This document shows positions 1-9,526 of a DNA stretch of 24,131 nucleotides, one piece after another. The stretch's first letter is position 1, and every line of letters begins with the position of its first letter. The stretch is from a virus: positions 1 to 24,131 of IMG/VR virus record IMGVR_UViG_3300042365_000543; one strand, written 5' to 3'. A program made the translations under genes and the position numbers. The notes beneath the pieces are model-generated. The model saw only the letters and a list, made by a program, of their open reading frames with translations. It was not told where the DNA came from and made no database searches.

Positions 1-1
1 T

Positions 2-58
2 GAAGTGAGCACAGAATTGTTTGTAGTTAGACACATAAATGTTGGAGGACTTCCCTGA
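2..58 (+). CDS. C-terminal end of an upstream gene (partial)
   Basis: An open frame runs from the left edge and ends at TGA 56-58; the visible residues are EVSTELFVVRHINVGGLP. The stop overlaps the ATG of the spike gene by one base, the same stop-start coupling used elsewhere in this operon, which is the main reason to believe it is real. Too little is visible for a family assignment. By position it is probably another tail or baseplate gene. Confidence 0.5.
   Translation, partial: EVSTELFVVRHINVGGLP
44..48 (+). promoter_or_regulatory. Ribosome binding site of the spike gene
   Basis: GGAGG lies 9 bases before the ATG at 58, inside the end of the upstream frame. It is a strong Shine-Dalgarno match and fixes the start of the spike gene. 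Confidence 0.75.
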
Positions 59-1212
59 TGGCTACTAAAGGCGTAGTAATTGGGCACATCCCGTCCAACG
101 AGGAATTCGGAGATCACAGTATTGGATACTACACGGTAAAGCTGGATGATGGTAGTTTTGTTACCGTGGAACATACTAGCCCATATTACAATAGAACAGG
201 CGGGTTTCTAGCTTTGCCTAATAAAGGTGATAGGGTATTAATTGATAAATTGTCCGATACTGCGGATAAAGGAACTTGGTACTACTTAGCCACCATAGCC
301 ACTCCCGGAGCAGGAAGAATTTTAGAAAAAGGTGATGTAGAACCACAACCTCAATTATTAAATAGTATTATCGGCAAATTAGGTGTACCACAAAAAGTAA
401 TATTACAATCTCCAAAAGGTAATTCTTTAATTTTAAGCGATGATTACAACGAATCTGAATCCAATGTAGGTGTGTTCTTAAAAACAGGTGCCGGAAAATA
501 CTTTAAACTTTCCGATGACAAAAAACAAAATAGCATAGTTTTAAAAACTGAATTAGGCCCAGAGGAAGAAATCGCTTCAATAAGTTTACAAGGAAACCCT
601 GTAGAAGGTAGCACTCGTCAATCTTTTAGTGTTACAATAATTGCAAATAATACCGTTGAACTTAGAAGTTTGAAGGGAGATATAGATTTAAACATAGTTG
701 ATGGAAAAGAGATAAATATCATAAATAAGTCATCTGGAGCTAATGGAGACCATTTAGTTCTTCCTAATGGTACAACAATTATTGACCCGACCCCCGGAAA
801 CATTAACATTCAATCGACTCGGGGGGATATTAATATTGTTGCAGGCCCAACCCTAGAAGAAGTTATTTTGGCTCAATCGGTTTATGCACAGCGGCGAGCG
901 GAATGGCAAGTGGCATCTCAAGCTGCCATTGCCTTGGGGCAAGTCCCTCCCCCAGAACCACAGTTGCCTATATTTAATCCAATAATTAAACTAAAAGCCC
1001 AAGACCCGCTTACTGGGGGCATAGGAGCAGCCATAGATATAGAAAGTGATGGAGTTGTGAATATTAGAGGAAAACTGGGAGTAAATATAGATACATTGAC
1101 ACCAGTGCCTAATCCTGTTAATCAAGATGGAGATCCCCTCAATAATGTTCCTGATGTGGGGGTTTTAACTGGAAATGTTACTATCGCAGGAAGAAGAATA
1201 GATTTAAACTAA
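58..1212 (+). CDS. gp5-like baseplate central spike protein (OB-fold plus beta-helical spike, no lysozyme domain)
   Basis: This is a probable central baseplate spike, the needle under the tail tube that pierces the host envelope. Residues 1 to about 85 look like the OB-fold of the gp5/gpV/VgrG family, including an NKGDRVLID segment typical of its barrel. Residues about 110-265 and 320-384 are short beta repeats rich in alternating hydrophobics (GDIDLNIVDG, GNINIQS, GDINIVAG, GVVNIRG, GNVTIAGRRIDLN), as expected for an intertwined trimeric beta-helix. A likely helical, Gln/Ala/Pro-rich insert sits near 268-308. T4 gp5 carries a lysozyme domain between these parts; I see no such domain or catalytic motif here. 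The gene begins after a strong GGAGG and is followed two bases later by the next ATG. The assignment rests on domain pattern and context. Confidence 0.75.
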   Translation: MATKGVVIGHIPSNEEFGDHSIGYYTVKLDDGSFVTVEHTSPYYNRTGGFLALPNKGDRVLIDKLSDTADKGTWYYLATIATPGAGRILEKGDVEPQPQLLNSIIGKLGVPQKVILQSPKGNSLILSDDYNESESNVGVFLKTGAGKYFKLSDDKKQNSIVLKTELGPEEEIASISLQGNPVEGSTRQSFSVTIIANNTVELRSLKGDIDLNIVDGKEINIINKSSGANGDHLVLPNGTTIIDPTPGNINIQSTRGDINIVAGPTLEEVILAQSVYAQRRAEWQVASQAAIALGQVPPPEPQLPIFNPIIKLKAQDPLTGGIGAAIDIESDGVVNIRGKLGVNIDTLTPVPNPVNQDGDPLNNVPDVGVLTGNVTIAGRRIDLN

Positions 1213-1213
1213 T

Positions 1214-3826
1214 ATGACAGTAGATCTCAATGTCTTAGGTCAAACTTTAAATGCCTCCAATGATAATGATTTACTTAGAGGCTTGGGGATGCAGTTTGGT
1301 GTCCCTGAGTGCTTGATGAACATCGCCATTGCTGGGGGGGCTGCTCTTTTTCCAAGCCAAGTCTTAGGTCAAATGGCGAGCAAGATTCAGGCGGGGAGAA
1401 ATAAAGCTAACGATAAAATATCTCAAATAAAAAAGAATATTCTGTTAACCTTAGGATTATGGGAAGATGATGGTGAGGGTGGTTATGTATTAAAGTCTAT
1501 TCACAGCGCAGAGGGGCTAGCTGGGCTAGGGGAGGCGCTGGATGCAATTGGAACAGTCGTGGGCACTGGAGCCGCTATATATGACCAATATCAAATTGCT
1601 GCCGCTGAATGGGCTGCAATCGAAGACTGCGTAAATCAGGCAGCATTATTTTTTAAATCATTGGGGAATAATACAGGATTAAGCCCACAACAAATTCAAC
1701 AAAAATTTGCTGCCGAGACCGCTCAAATTTTTGCTGCAAGATCTTTCATTGAAAGGGCAGATGCCGCGTTAACCAATATTGGACAAGTTTTACTTGATAG
1801 AAAATTAAATCCAGATCTAGAACCCATAATCATAGAACCCACCTTATCCGCTTTCGGAAAATTTATCGCTCCCCCAGTTCCAACAGATCCTGTTTTCCGA
1901 CTGGTGTTTGGCCCTCCTAAATCTAAAAAAGGTCAGTTTTTGTTGTCCGTGGATGGATTGTACTACGACTCCCAAAAAGGGGGGGTTCCTGATGTTGTAG
2001 GGTTTGTTCCGCCTGAAGATTACTACAAGTTTGATTTCCCTGCGAATTTGGGTGGTAAAGGGGAGATGATTTCTTTAAAGAAGTTAGAAACTTATATAGA
2101 CACCATTTTTGATCCAGAAGTAATAGATGAGAGCAAGGATATTCAACAGCATTACGCGGCAGATCACTTTTTGAATGTACTAGAGGGGCAGAGGGATAAA
2201 CATTTATATGATTTGTCTGCAATGATTCAAAAAGCAAAGGTTCAAGAAAGTCTGACCGATGATTCAGCCATCATAGTAAATATGAAACAAAGTATCTACT
2301 CCGTGATGGCTCAACATCAGTCTAAAATAAATAGACGAAAAAAACAAATTGAAATCGCCATAAAATCTCCATATTTAGCAGGCACCACTCCCGCGTTCGG
2401 GCTAGGAGAAGTTCCAATTAATGATTTTGGGCATTTACGAGATTTGAATGTTTCTGTTGCATTTGAAAAGCAAAAGAAACTAATGTTCAAGCAAGGGGAA
2501 GTTTCCGGCGTTGTGCTTCCCATACAACCAAGATTCGTAAAAGCTGCGGAGGCTAGAGCAGCCCCTGCTTTAAATTCTTTGATAATTCCTCCTGTCGGAA
2601 AAGGTGGAATCATATACGATAATGACTCAACAGCTACTGAGCCTACAATATTGTCACTAACAGATAAAGTGGTAGATGATGGATTGTTTGCAATATATAA
2701 TTTCCTCGAAGGGGAAGTTGTGTCCCCCGGATCCACTAAATATACAGTGTTGAATTGCAACTCCACCAATAACTACAATAATGCTCAGTTGGTTGCGCTA
2801 TCACCAAGTTCAGTATTCAGACGAGGATTAGGTATTCCATTTTTAAATGGAATAGTAAAGCTTTCCAACAGCAATTCTCAAATAAATTCATTAGGAAGTT
2901 TTGTTAGACTTCCAGACACGAATGAGTTTAGAGATTATACCTACAAGCAAAAAGGGTTTACTTTTGAAACTTGGGTACATGCATCTGGCATAACCACTTC
3001 GTTATCTGATGGGGACCCTGATTCGGCATACGGTGTCTCCTGTTTGCATAGACTATTACTTGCTTGTGAAAATACAGGTGGATTAGTCCCAGAGGTTTTG
3101 GAAAACCCTGACCAAGCAGAACAATCATTTTCTTCCGACATAGTTAGGGGACTAGTGATGGGTTTTACTAGAGACAGGCAAATAAGTAGAGGTTTTGAAC
3201 CAATTGAATCGACCAATGAGGCCGCACAGTCAGTATTTTTCATAGCCCCTACACGATCAGTCAATGGCTCTGATGTAGGATTTATAAATAGATCTAGTGT
3301 GGAGGAATGTGCTAGTGGGTACGGGTCACTAGCGTTTTCAGTTCCTTTATCCACTAGTGTTCCAAATACTACGAAAAGACTAAGAGATGTATCGGGTCAA
3401 TTTATGTACTACTCACTAGCGATTGACCCAGAAAATGACCAAATTAGGCTTTGTGTAGATGGGGAATTAGTGTCTGTGGCTTCTCTATCTTATAGTTTTG
3501 GAATTCCTGCTGGTCAATCTTTGAGGGTTCCAAGTTTTAGAGCCGCAAACAGTTTTGAATATTCTACATCAAGCACGGGAAATTCTTCGTTCTCAACGGG
3601 GCCAAAATTAAATGAATTGTTTACCCCTTGGATCTTGGGTGGGGGGTATACGGATGGATACAGGGCGCAAAATTCAGGATTCATGGGGCAAAAGCATGGT
3701 CTTAAGAGTGGCCTAAATGGATATTTAGGTAGCACAAAATTCTATTCACGACCATTGTCTTCATCTGAATCCAAACAAAATTACGATGCACAGAAAGGGT
3801 TCTTTAAGAACATTGATTTATCATGA
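1214..3826 (+). CDS. Large baseplate-associated protein with C-terminal LamG/concanavalin-like domain
   Basis: I recognise no family for the N-terminal two thirds. Residues 1-200 are Ala/Gln-rich and largely helical, with two hydrophobic Gly/Ala stretches near 38-52 and 110-125. Residues about 200-560 are mixed, with a charged helical part near 310-400. From about residue 580 the pattern is that of a LamG or concanavalin-like beta-sandwich: FTFETWVHASG, then YYSLAIDPENDQIRLCVDGE (a typical strand pair with a 'viewed ligand' Asp), and a closing LNGYLGSTKFYSRPLSSSE before the end. Such domains bind sugars or act as structural decoration in phage tails. It lies between the spike and gp25, where a hub or wedge component would be expected, and its stop overlaps the gp25 start by four bases. 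Its exact baseplate role is unknown. Confidence 0.6.
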   Translation: MTVDLNVLGQTLNASNDNDLLRGLGMQFGVPECLMNIAIAGGAALFPSQVLGQMASKIQAGRNKANDKISQIKKNILLTLGLWEDDGEGGYVLKSIHSAEGLAGLGEALDAIGTVVGTGAAIYDQYQIAAAEWAAIEDCVNQAALFFKSLGNNTGLSPQQIQQKFAAETAQIFAARSFIERADAALTNIGQVLLDRKLNPDLEPIIIEPTLSAFGKFIAPPVPTDPVFRLVFGPPKSKKGQFLLSVDGLYYDSQKGGVPDVVGFVPPEDYYKFDFPANLGGKGEMISLKKLETYIDTIFDPEVIDESKDIQQHYAADHFLNVLEGQRDKHLYDLSAMIQKAKVQESLTDDSAIIVNMKQSIYSVMAQHQSKINRRKKQIEIAIKSPYLAGTTPAFGLGEVPINDFGHLRDLNVSVAFEKQKKLMFKQGEVSGVVLPIQPRFVKAAEARAAPALNSLIIPPVGKGGIIYDNDSTATEPTILSLTDKVVDDGLFAIYNFLEGEVVSPGSTKYTVLNCNSTNNYNNAQLVALSPSSVFRRGLGIPFLNGIVKLSNSNSQINSLGSFVRLPDTNEFRDYTYKQKGFTFETWVHASGITTSLSDGDPDSAYGVSCLHRLLLACENTGGLVPEVLENPDQAEQSFSSDIVRGLVMGFTRDRQISRGFEPIESTNEAAQSVFFIAPTRSVNGSDVGFINRSSVEECASGYGSLAFSVPLSTSVPNTTKRLRDVSGQFMYYSLAIDPENDQIRLCVDGELVSVASLSYSFGIPAGQSLRVPSFRAANSFEYSTSSTGNSSFSTGPKLNELFTPWILGGGYTDGYRAQNSGFMGQKHGLKSGLNGYLGSTKFYSRPLSSSESKQNYDAQKGFFKNIDLS

Positions 3827-4278
3827 CTCTTAATTACTACGGAACTAGATTAGCAAAACCTGTATCCAAAGATATCCAATCGGAATCAAAAAAAACATAC
3901 GGGTTAAACTTTCCTTTTGGAAAAAATCCAAAAAGAGGTTTTTTTGCCAAGGAGGCGGGACAAGCATTGATCAAATCTAATTTGACTCAGTTGCTAAATA
4001 CCTTTCCCGGTGAACGAGTAATGCTCCCTAATTTTGGTCTTGATCTTAGGAAATACTTGTTTGAACCCTTGGACTCTATTACATTTTCGGAAATAAAAGA
4101 TGAAATTTTATTTACTTTAAATAAGTATGCTCCTTATGTGCAAGTTGTAGGTCTTCGCGTCAGTGAATCGTCCGAACTAAATTATACTGGAATCCCCGGC
4201 ATCGTAATTCAATTAACAGTCAAATTACGCGATGACGAGAATCAAACATTTGATGTTACGGTTAAAGTTGGAGAATAA
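3823..4278 (+). CDS. gp25: gp25-like baseplate wedge protein
   Basis: This belongs to the gp25/gpW family (the W/GPW_gp25 domain), which forms part of the inner baseplate wedge and helps nucleate the contractile sheath. After an N-terminal extension of about 35 residues, the typical core is visible: an AGQALIKSNLTQLLNTFPGE helix, then VMLPNFGLDLRKYLFEPLD, where the conserved G-x-x-L-x-x-x-L-F-E-P pattern is intact. An amphipathic helix (SEIKDEILFTLNKYAPYV) follows, then C-terminal strands. The length of 151 residues is normal. The ATGA overlap with the upstream stop and the two-base gap to the gp6-like gene fit translational coupling of wedge components, the same gp25-gp6/J pairing seen in many contractile injection systems. 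Confidence 0.93.
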   Translation: MTLNYYGTRLAKPVSKDIQSESKKTYGLNFPFGKNPKRGFFAKEAGQALIKSNLTQLLNTFPGERVMLPNFGLDLRKYLFEPLDSITFSEIKDEILFTLNKYAPYVQVVGLRVSESSELNYTGIPGIVIQLTVKLRDDENQTFDVTVKVGE

Positions 4279-4280
4279 TT

Positions 4281-5864
4281 ATGGCATTTAATGGAAGAGT
4301 AGAATCAGATTTTTTAAAGCTTGCACAATTTGACGCTCTGGCAAAACCAGAAATTATCGATTATGCAGCTACGGACTTTGATTCATTAAGAAGAGCTTTG
4401 ATTGCATATATCCAAGCAGCATACCCTCTTGATTATCAAAACTTCATAGAATCAGATTTGGGGGTAATGTTGATAGAGTTGGTCGCGTACATGGGTGCGG
4501 TCATGTCCATGAAGGCCGATATGTTGGCGAATGAAAACTATTTGAGCACTGCTAGAAATAGAATCAATGTTGGTAAAATTTTAGAATTATTAGGCATCAA
4601 ATTAAAAGGCCCTATATCATCCGCCTGCAATGCCAAAATTACATTAGATTCTTCTGGGGTAGGTGGCCTTACCATACCTATAGGGTCAAGAGTAGTAACT
4701 ATAAATTCTCCAGAAGATGGCAATCCCGTCACATTTACTTTGTACAAAACAAGCAATGGTCAAATATCAGATGCCACTAGTGATGGTTCAATATCCTTAG
4801 AAAACTCAGAATCTAATGGGGCCTTGGGATTAGTTTGGGAAAATTTGGTTTTGTTAGAGGGTGCCTTAGTTTCTGAAGCAGGCACGGTGGAAACAACAGA
4901 TGTATCAAAAACCATAGTATTAAATGCTAGCCCTGTTGTAGAAAAAAGTGTTTCAATATTTTTGACTCCTCCAAATTCTACTGGGCAAGCGTGGAATGAA
5001 ATAGACAGTCTATTCTTTACTTCAGGGTCTACAGATCAAGTTTTCGAAGTCATAAAAACTGAAAATTACGGGGCCACGCTTTTATTCGGGGATGGTATTT
5101 CTGGAAAGCCTGTGGCGACAAATACCGATTATTTCATAACATATAGGGTTGGTGGTGGAAGTAGAGGAAATATTCTTTCCGATGTAATAAATGTCCCTAT
5201 CAGTGGAGAAGATGACGATTCAAACGCTAAATCAGGAATATTAGAAAACACTTCAGTAGCCGTGGGGGGTAGGGATGCGGAGGATGTTGAAAAAGCCAAA
5301 AGATATGCTCCATTGGTTTTCAGATCTCAAAACAGATTGGTAACGATAAATGACTATTCTAATTTTGCAAATCAATATGCAAATTCTGTAGGTGCAACAG
5401 GAAAGGCGCGTGCTATAGTGCGGGACGCATACAGTTCAGCAAACATAATCGATATTTATCTATTACAAGTAGCTTCTAATATTCAGTTGCAACAGGCGAC
5501 TGTAGAATATAAAAAACAGTTATTAGAGGCAATACAAGATAAGAAAATGATCACCGACGAAGTTGTAATCGTAGACGGTGTTGTAAGAACTTTGGATTTA
5601 GTCATGACAGTTCGTATTGATAAGTACTTGTTGCCTAGAGAAGAGCAGATAAAGGCAAAAGTTAGAGATAGATTGTTAAGATTCTTCAATGTAGATAATT
5701 TTGATTTTGGAAAACCCCTAAACATCTCTGAATTAAATAGAGCCGTGTTTACTTTGCCTGAAGTGAGGTATGCTACAGTAGATAATCTAGACTCTGATGT
5801 TGTCGTTGATTTTAATGAGATTATCCAACTAAACAATTTTACAATTAACATAGTAGGTGTTTGA
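4281..5864 (+). CDS. gp6: gp6-like baseplate wedge protein (Baseplate_J family)
   Basis: A baseplate wedge protein of the J/gp6 family, which forms the ring around the hub that opens on contraction. The N-terminal part (residues 20-90) holds YAATDFDSLRRALIAYIQ and SDLGVMLIELVAYMGAVMS, followed by an ENYLSTARNR segment. These are typical of gp6/J proteins. Residues about 265-310 give the FGDGISGKP...ITYRVGGGSRGN motif characteristic of the Baseplate_J domain. Near 330-360, GGRDAEDVEKAKRYAP and VTINDYSNFA give the conserved helix that closes the domain. The C-terminal part resembles the gp6 dimerisation region. The TGA stop overlaps the next ATG. Length (527 residues) is between P2 J and T4 gp6. 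Confidence 0.92.
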   Translation: MAFNGRVESDFLKLAQFDALAKPEIIDYAATDFDSLRRALIAYIQAAYPLDYQNFIESDLGVMLIELVAYMGAVMSMKADMLANENYLSTARNRINVGKILELLGIKLKGPISSACNAKITLDSSGVGGLTIPIGSRVVTINSPEDGNPVTFTLYKTSNGQISDATSDGSISLENSESNGALGLVWENLVLLEGALVSEAGTVETTDVSKTIVLNASPVVEKSVSIFLTPPNSTGQAWNEIDSLFFTSGSTDQVFEVIKTENYGATLLFGDGISGKPVATNTDYFITYRVGGGSRGNILSDVINVPISGEDDDSNAKSGILENTSVAVGGRDAEDVEKAKRYAPLVFRSQNRLVTINDYSNFANQYANSVGATGKARAIVRDAYSSANIIDIYLLQVASNIQLQQATVEYKKQLLEAIQDKKMITDEVVIVDGVVRTLDLVMTVRIDKYLLPREEQIKAKVRDRLLRFFNVDNFDFGKPLNISELNRAVFTLPEVRYATVDNLDSDVVVDFNEIIQLNNFTINIVGV

Positions 5865-8800
5865 TGAACAGTATTAATTTCATAACCGGACAAGACAAAA
5901 AGTATTATCGGAGAAACTATGTAGATGTTCTAGAGTTACTTACTCCTACAGTTTACAAAGAAGCTGATATTACTACTTCTGGGTATGAAGTTTCTATTTA
6001 TGATAAAGTAATAAAATCCCACATTAATGTAGCTAATTACTTTAATAGTATTTTCAATGTTTCCGGCACAACAGAGGGGTCTTCCTTTGGGTCACTATCA
6101 GGAGCATCCCAGTATTTCATAAAACAAAATAGATTAACTGAAATCACTCCATACGATTTTGAATCTAGGATTCTATACCCTTCACAACAGTCATTAAAAA
6201 ATTACGAAAATAGTTCGTTATTTTCTGAGTTTTTAGAATCAACCTTACTCCCATCGATAAGGCTAAATTCGCCAACCGAGCTTTTTGATCTTGATTCTGC
6301 GGCAGACGCACATGATTATTTGATAAATGAATTATCTTGGTTGTACATATTAAATAAACAATATGATTCTAATTTAGTTTATCAACCATCTGCAACAGTA
6401 AAAAATTTATTTTTAGAAAAAACATACAACGGAAAACCAATAATGTTGTCTGATGCCATGAAGGCATTGAACACTTTCTTGTGGTATAATTATAATGTAT
6501 GTTCTTTGTTCCAACGATTAGAATTAGTTCCAAGCGAGTTCCTTAGCGGAACTGGGAAATATACAAGTGGAACTCAGCAATTAGATAAATTAAACACCAT
6601 AACAGAAATCCTATACTCGCCATTACGGTCAGATGATAAAGATACAATTATAAAAGAGTATTTTGATTATTACCAGTCCACCTCAGAGCATGCAATAAAT
6701 ACTGAAAAAGCGGGGCCTTTCCATAAATTCCTAAAGAGCATAGCTTGGGGTATTTATGATGTAAATGATCAGGTAGAAAATTTAAACCTACTTTACGATA
6801 TCAATAGATGTCCTGAAGAATTACTTCCTCTTTTAGCTTATACCATTGGTTGGAGTTTGTACGGAAACAATCCTTCGAAATGGAGGCAGCAGGTTAAAAA
6901 TGCTGTCCAAATTTATAAATCTGTAGGAACCAAGCGGGGGCTTAATTTAGCCTTAAATTCTGTTTTTGGTCAAACTTCATTAGATCTTAGTGCATCAATA
7001 CAAGAGTTATACGAATCATATATTCCAAATCTACTTTACTACTGCATAGCCACGGATTCCCCTCTTGTTAGTAGCTTTGAGAGTTGGACACCCCAGTTGG
7101 CTGGAGAGTTGGGTATTCGGCATCATACTTTGAAAAGTATGGATACCAACATAAGATACATAGTTGATAGCATACTAGAAGATGCAGTACGGCTTTTCCC
7201 CAATCACTTTTACATAAGCCCAAATCTTAGATTCAATTTAGAAGATCCTGATTTTGTTTTCTCTTACAGGGATGTTCCTAATAATAAAATACCTCCTTGG
7301 GAGTTGGAAAAGTATTACAGATACTGCAAGATAAGTGATGCTTTGTTGAGTTACTTTGAGGAGCGTCTAGTTTGTTTGGCAGTTAGTAGATCTGTGGCAG
7401 AACAAACTATAAATTACATTAGAGACAATACCATAGAGAATGTAACTAATATTGGTCTAAAAAATAACTTCCTATTCTTTACATTAAGCCCTCAATATCC
7501 TCCAAATTATACTCATATTCTTTCCAACTTTGATAAACAAAAAACAAAGATACTGCCTATTTGGAATGGTAAATCATCAACATTTAATTTAAGTCTAGAA
7601 TCGAGTTCATTTGAATTTGATAAATATTCATTCTTGATAGGAAGCTCTGAAGGGTTAAAAGCCGTACTAAAAACGGTAATAGATTACAGCCCCGCGCACG
7701 CGATACCCGACATCGATCTAGGACTTTCTACGGAAGATGAAATGTTCTTCCTAGAATCTTTCGAACAAGCAAATACTTATTCCCTCTTTGATTTAGTAAC
7801 CGCATCATCTGTTTTAGCTGGATTTAATAATGTTGGATTGCAGATGAGTAGTTTGGGTAGAATTTTTAAAAGAGAAGATGTAGATTCTCTTACCGACACT
7901 GTATTTACTACGGGATCATCTTTTTCGAATTTACATAGAAATACTTTAAGGAGAAGAAACTACAGAAATAACCTACCCAAAGATGGGTGGTTTACACGAA
8001 GTGGGTTTAATATGCCCCCTCATCATGTGGTAGATAAAAATACCATATCTTATTCTACAAGAGGTGAGTGCGATCCAATAATTGCATTAATACATAAAAA
8101 GATTGAAGAGAAAGCATATGCAGATGCATCAGCTAGCCTGCAAATAGAATCATTTGCATCTGCTTATTCTGCGTCAGGAGACTACATGAATTTAGTGGTT
8201 AGTTTAGCTAACACTAGTGCAGGACCAAATTCTGCTGATGAATTTTTTGATTTTGAATTTGGAAGGGGGCTGCACAAGCTATATTTGATATACGATAAAG
8301 TCTTTGGGCTGCATACTCTTAGCTGGAATTCCGACAGAAACGATGGTGGATTTAACATATTCGCACAAACTTTTGGAACAGCTTTATTTAACGGAAATTT
8401 CGAAATAAATGGTGCCACATTTGAAACATATCCCCAGTTAATTACATCCAGTTTTGATTCAGAAGTAAGGTTGGGGAACGGGGATGGTTCTGGGGTATTT
8501 AGTAATTTAGGCACGGCTTCTGGTACGGTTATTGCTAATTCTCCATCTGATTATTACTTAAACAGATTTGAATTTAGGAATGCTTCCTTGGTTAGTGGTG
8601 TGGAACTAATAATTCCATCGGGCGCAGGAAACGGGACTTATTTCTCGCTATTTGACATAGACCCAATAAACCAAAGAGAAGACACCGACAATTACGCCAT
8701 CGATAATAGAATCATAAAAATGGCAGTAGGACAATCTAACGGATTACCTAGAATTAGGTTTAACCTATCCGCGTATGACAACCCCCCAAGCAAGTTAATT

Positions 8801-9526
8801 CCTGAGCATGAATTTAAATTACAAATTCCATTCTTTGTTGGTCAAACCACGGGCCTCAAATATGGAGGAGGATCTTTAAAAGTTTGGATTCATACCGATG
8901 TAGAAAACGGATATGTTTGGTCTTGGACTCCACAGAATCAATGGAAAATAACCGCTGTTAGTTCATTAACTACAACGCAAGGTTTAAATAAAATTCGTAA
9001 TGAGCTAGCACACAATTTTGATTACCAACAAGAAACCCCACCTTCGTCGGTAGTTGCTTGTTATTACGCTCAGGAATCTGGGCAAGTTAATAATTATTCT
9101 TTAGAAAATTTAACTGAGTCTTCATTTAAAATAGCAGAAATTAATTTTAACACTAATAATCCCCCTATTTGTATTCCGAACTATTATTATTCTAACGGGA
9201 CACAAGTGCATAGATTAAATCAAAACTACATAATTGAAATTTTCATGGATCAAAATCCAGAACGCTATATCTTAATAGATAAAGTTAATTTGGTAGATTC
9301 TACTTTACACGAGTATGCTTCTGGGTATACCGAGGAAGAGATTCAAGATTTATTTAGATTCTTTAAGAGTTTGGCTTTAAATCTAGCTTCTAGAGTTTCT
9401 TCAACAACTAGTGGTACTTTTGAGGCACAAGGTGGAAGTCGAATGGAATATAGATATCACCCTGAGTTTGGAACTTTTACCAAAGCTGCGGGTGGACAAT
9501 TTACAAGTATAGATATATTAAGATGA
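5864..9526 (+). CDS. Very large tail protein I-like baseplate protein
   Basis: Residues about 316-370 (PEELLPLLAYTIGW, then WRQQVKNAVQIYKSVGTKRG and LNSVFG) match the core of phage tail protein I (P2 gpI-like), a wedge component encoded after J in many contractile tails. The family is usually about 150-250 residues, so the 1220-residue product is greatly extended and may do the work of the large T4 wedge protein gp7. The N-terminal 300 residues are helical and Asn/Tyr-rich. The C-terminal 400 residues (from about 800) are beta-rich with long polar loops and may form a carbohydrate-binding-like or fibre-docking domain; this is inferred from composition only. ATG at 5864 is preferred over TTG at 5861, because it gives the TGATG overlap with the gp6-like gene. 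Confidence 0.72.
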   Translation: MNSINFITGQDKKYYRRNYVDVLELLTPTVYKEADITTSGYEVSIYDKVIKSHINVANYFNSIFNVSGTTEGSSFGSLSGASQYFIKQNRLTEITPYDFESRILYPSQQSLKNYENSSLFSEFLESTLLPSIRLNSPTELFDLDSAADAHDYLINELSWLYILNKQYDSNLVYQPSATVKNLFLEKTYNGKPIMLSDAMKALNTFLWYNYNVCSLFQRLELVPSEFLSGTGKYTSGTQQLDKLNTITEILYSPLRSDDKDTIIKEYFDYYQSTSEHAINTEKAGPFHKFLKSIAWGIYDVNDQVENLNLLYDINRCPEELLPLLAYTIGWSLYGNNPSKWRQQVKNAVQIYKSVGTKRGLNLALNSVFGQTSLDLSASIQELYESYIPNLLYYCIATDSPLVSSFESWTPQLAGELGIRHHTLKSMDTNIRYIVDSILEDAVRLFPNHFYISPNLRFNLEDPDFVFSYRDVPNNKIPPWELEKYYRYCKISDALLSYFEERLVCLAVSRSVAEQTINYIRDNTIENVTNIGLKNNFLFFTLSPQYPPNYTHILSNFDKQKTKILPIWNGKSSTFNLSLESSSFEFDKYSFLIGSSEGLKAVLKTVIDYSPAHAIPDIDLGLSTEDEMFFLESFEQANTYSLFDLVTASSVLAGFNNVGLQMSSLGRIFKREDVDSLTDTVFTTGSSFSNLHRNTLRRRNYRNNLPKDGWFTRSGFNMPPHHVVDKNTISYSTRGECDPIIALIHKKIEEKAYADASASLQIESFASAYSASGDYMNLVVSLANTSAGPNSADEFFDFEFGRGLHKLYLIYDKVFGLHTLSWNSDRNDGGFNIFAQTFGTALFNGNFEINGATFETYPQLITSSFDSEVRLGNGDGSGVFSNLGTASGTVIANSPSDYYLNRFEFRNASLVSGVELIIPSGAGNGTYFSLFDIDPINQREDTDNYAIDNRIIKMAVGQSNGLPRIRFNLSAYDNPPSKLIPEHEFKLQIPFFVGQTTGLKYGGGSLKVWIHTDVENGYVWSWTPQNQWKITAVSSLTTTQGLNKIRNELAHNFDYQQETPPSSVVACYYAQESGQVNNYSLENLTESSFKIAEINFNTNNPPICIPNYYYSNGTQVHRLNQNYIIEIFMDQNPERYILIDKVNLVDSTLHEYASGYTEEEIQDLFRFFKSLALNLASRVSSTTSGTFEAQGGSRMEYRYHPEFGTFTKAAGGQFTSIDILR

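Noticed and set aside
1923-2769. Long open frames on the - strand (1923-2237, 2317-2769, 2941-3354)
   Set aside because: They lie wholly inside the 870-residue gene, have no ribosome binding sites in context and no recognisable protein. All convincing genes are on the + strand.
5861-5863. TTG start for the tail protein I-like gene
   Set aside because: The ATG directly after it gives the usual TGATG coupling; TTG adds only one Met.
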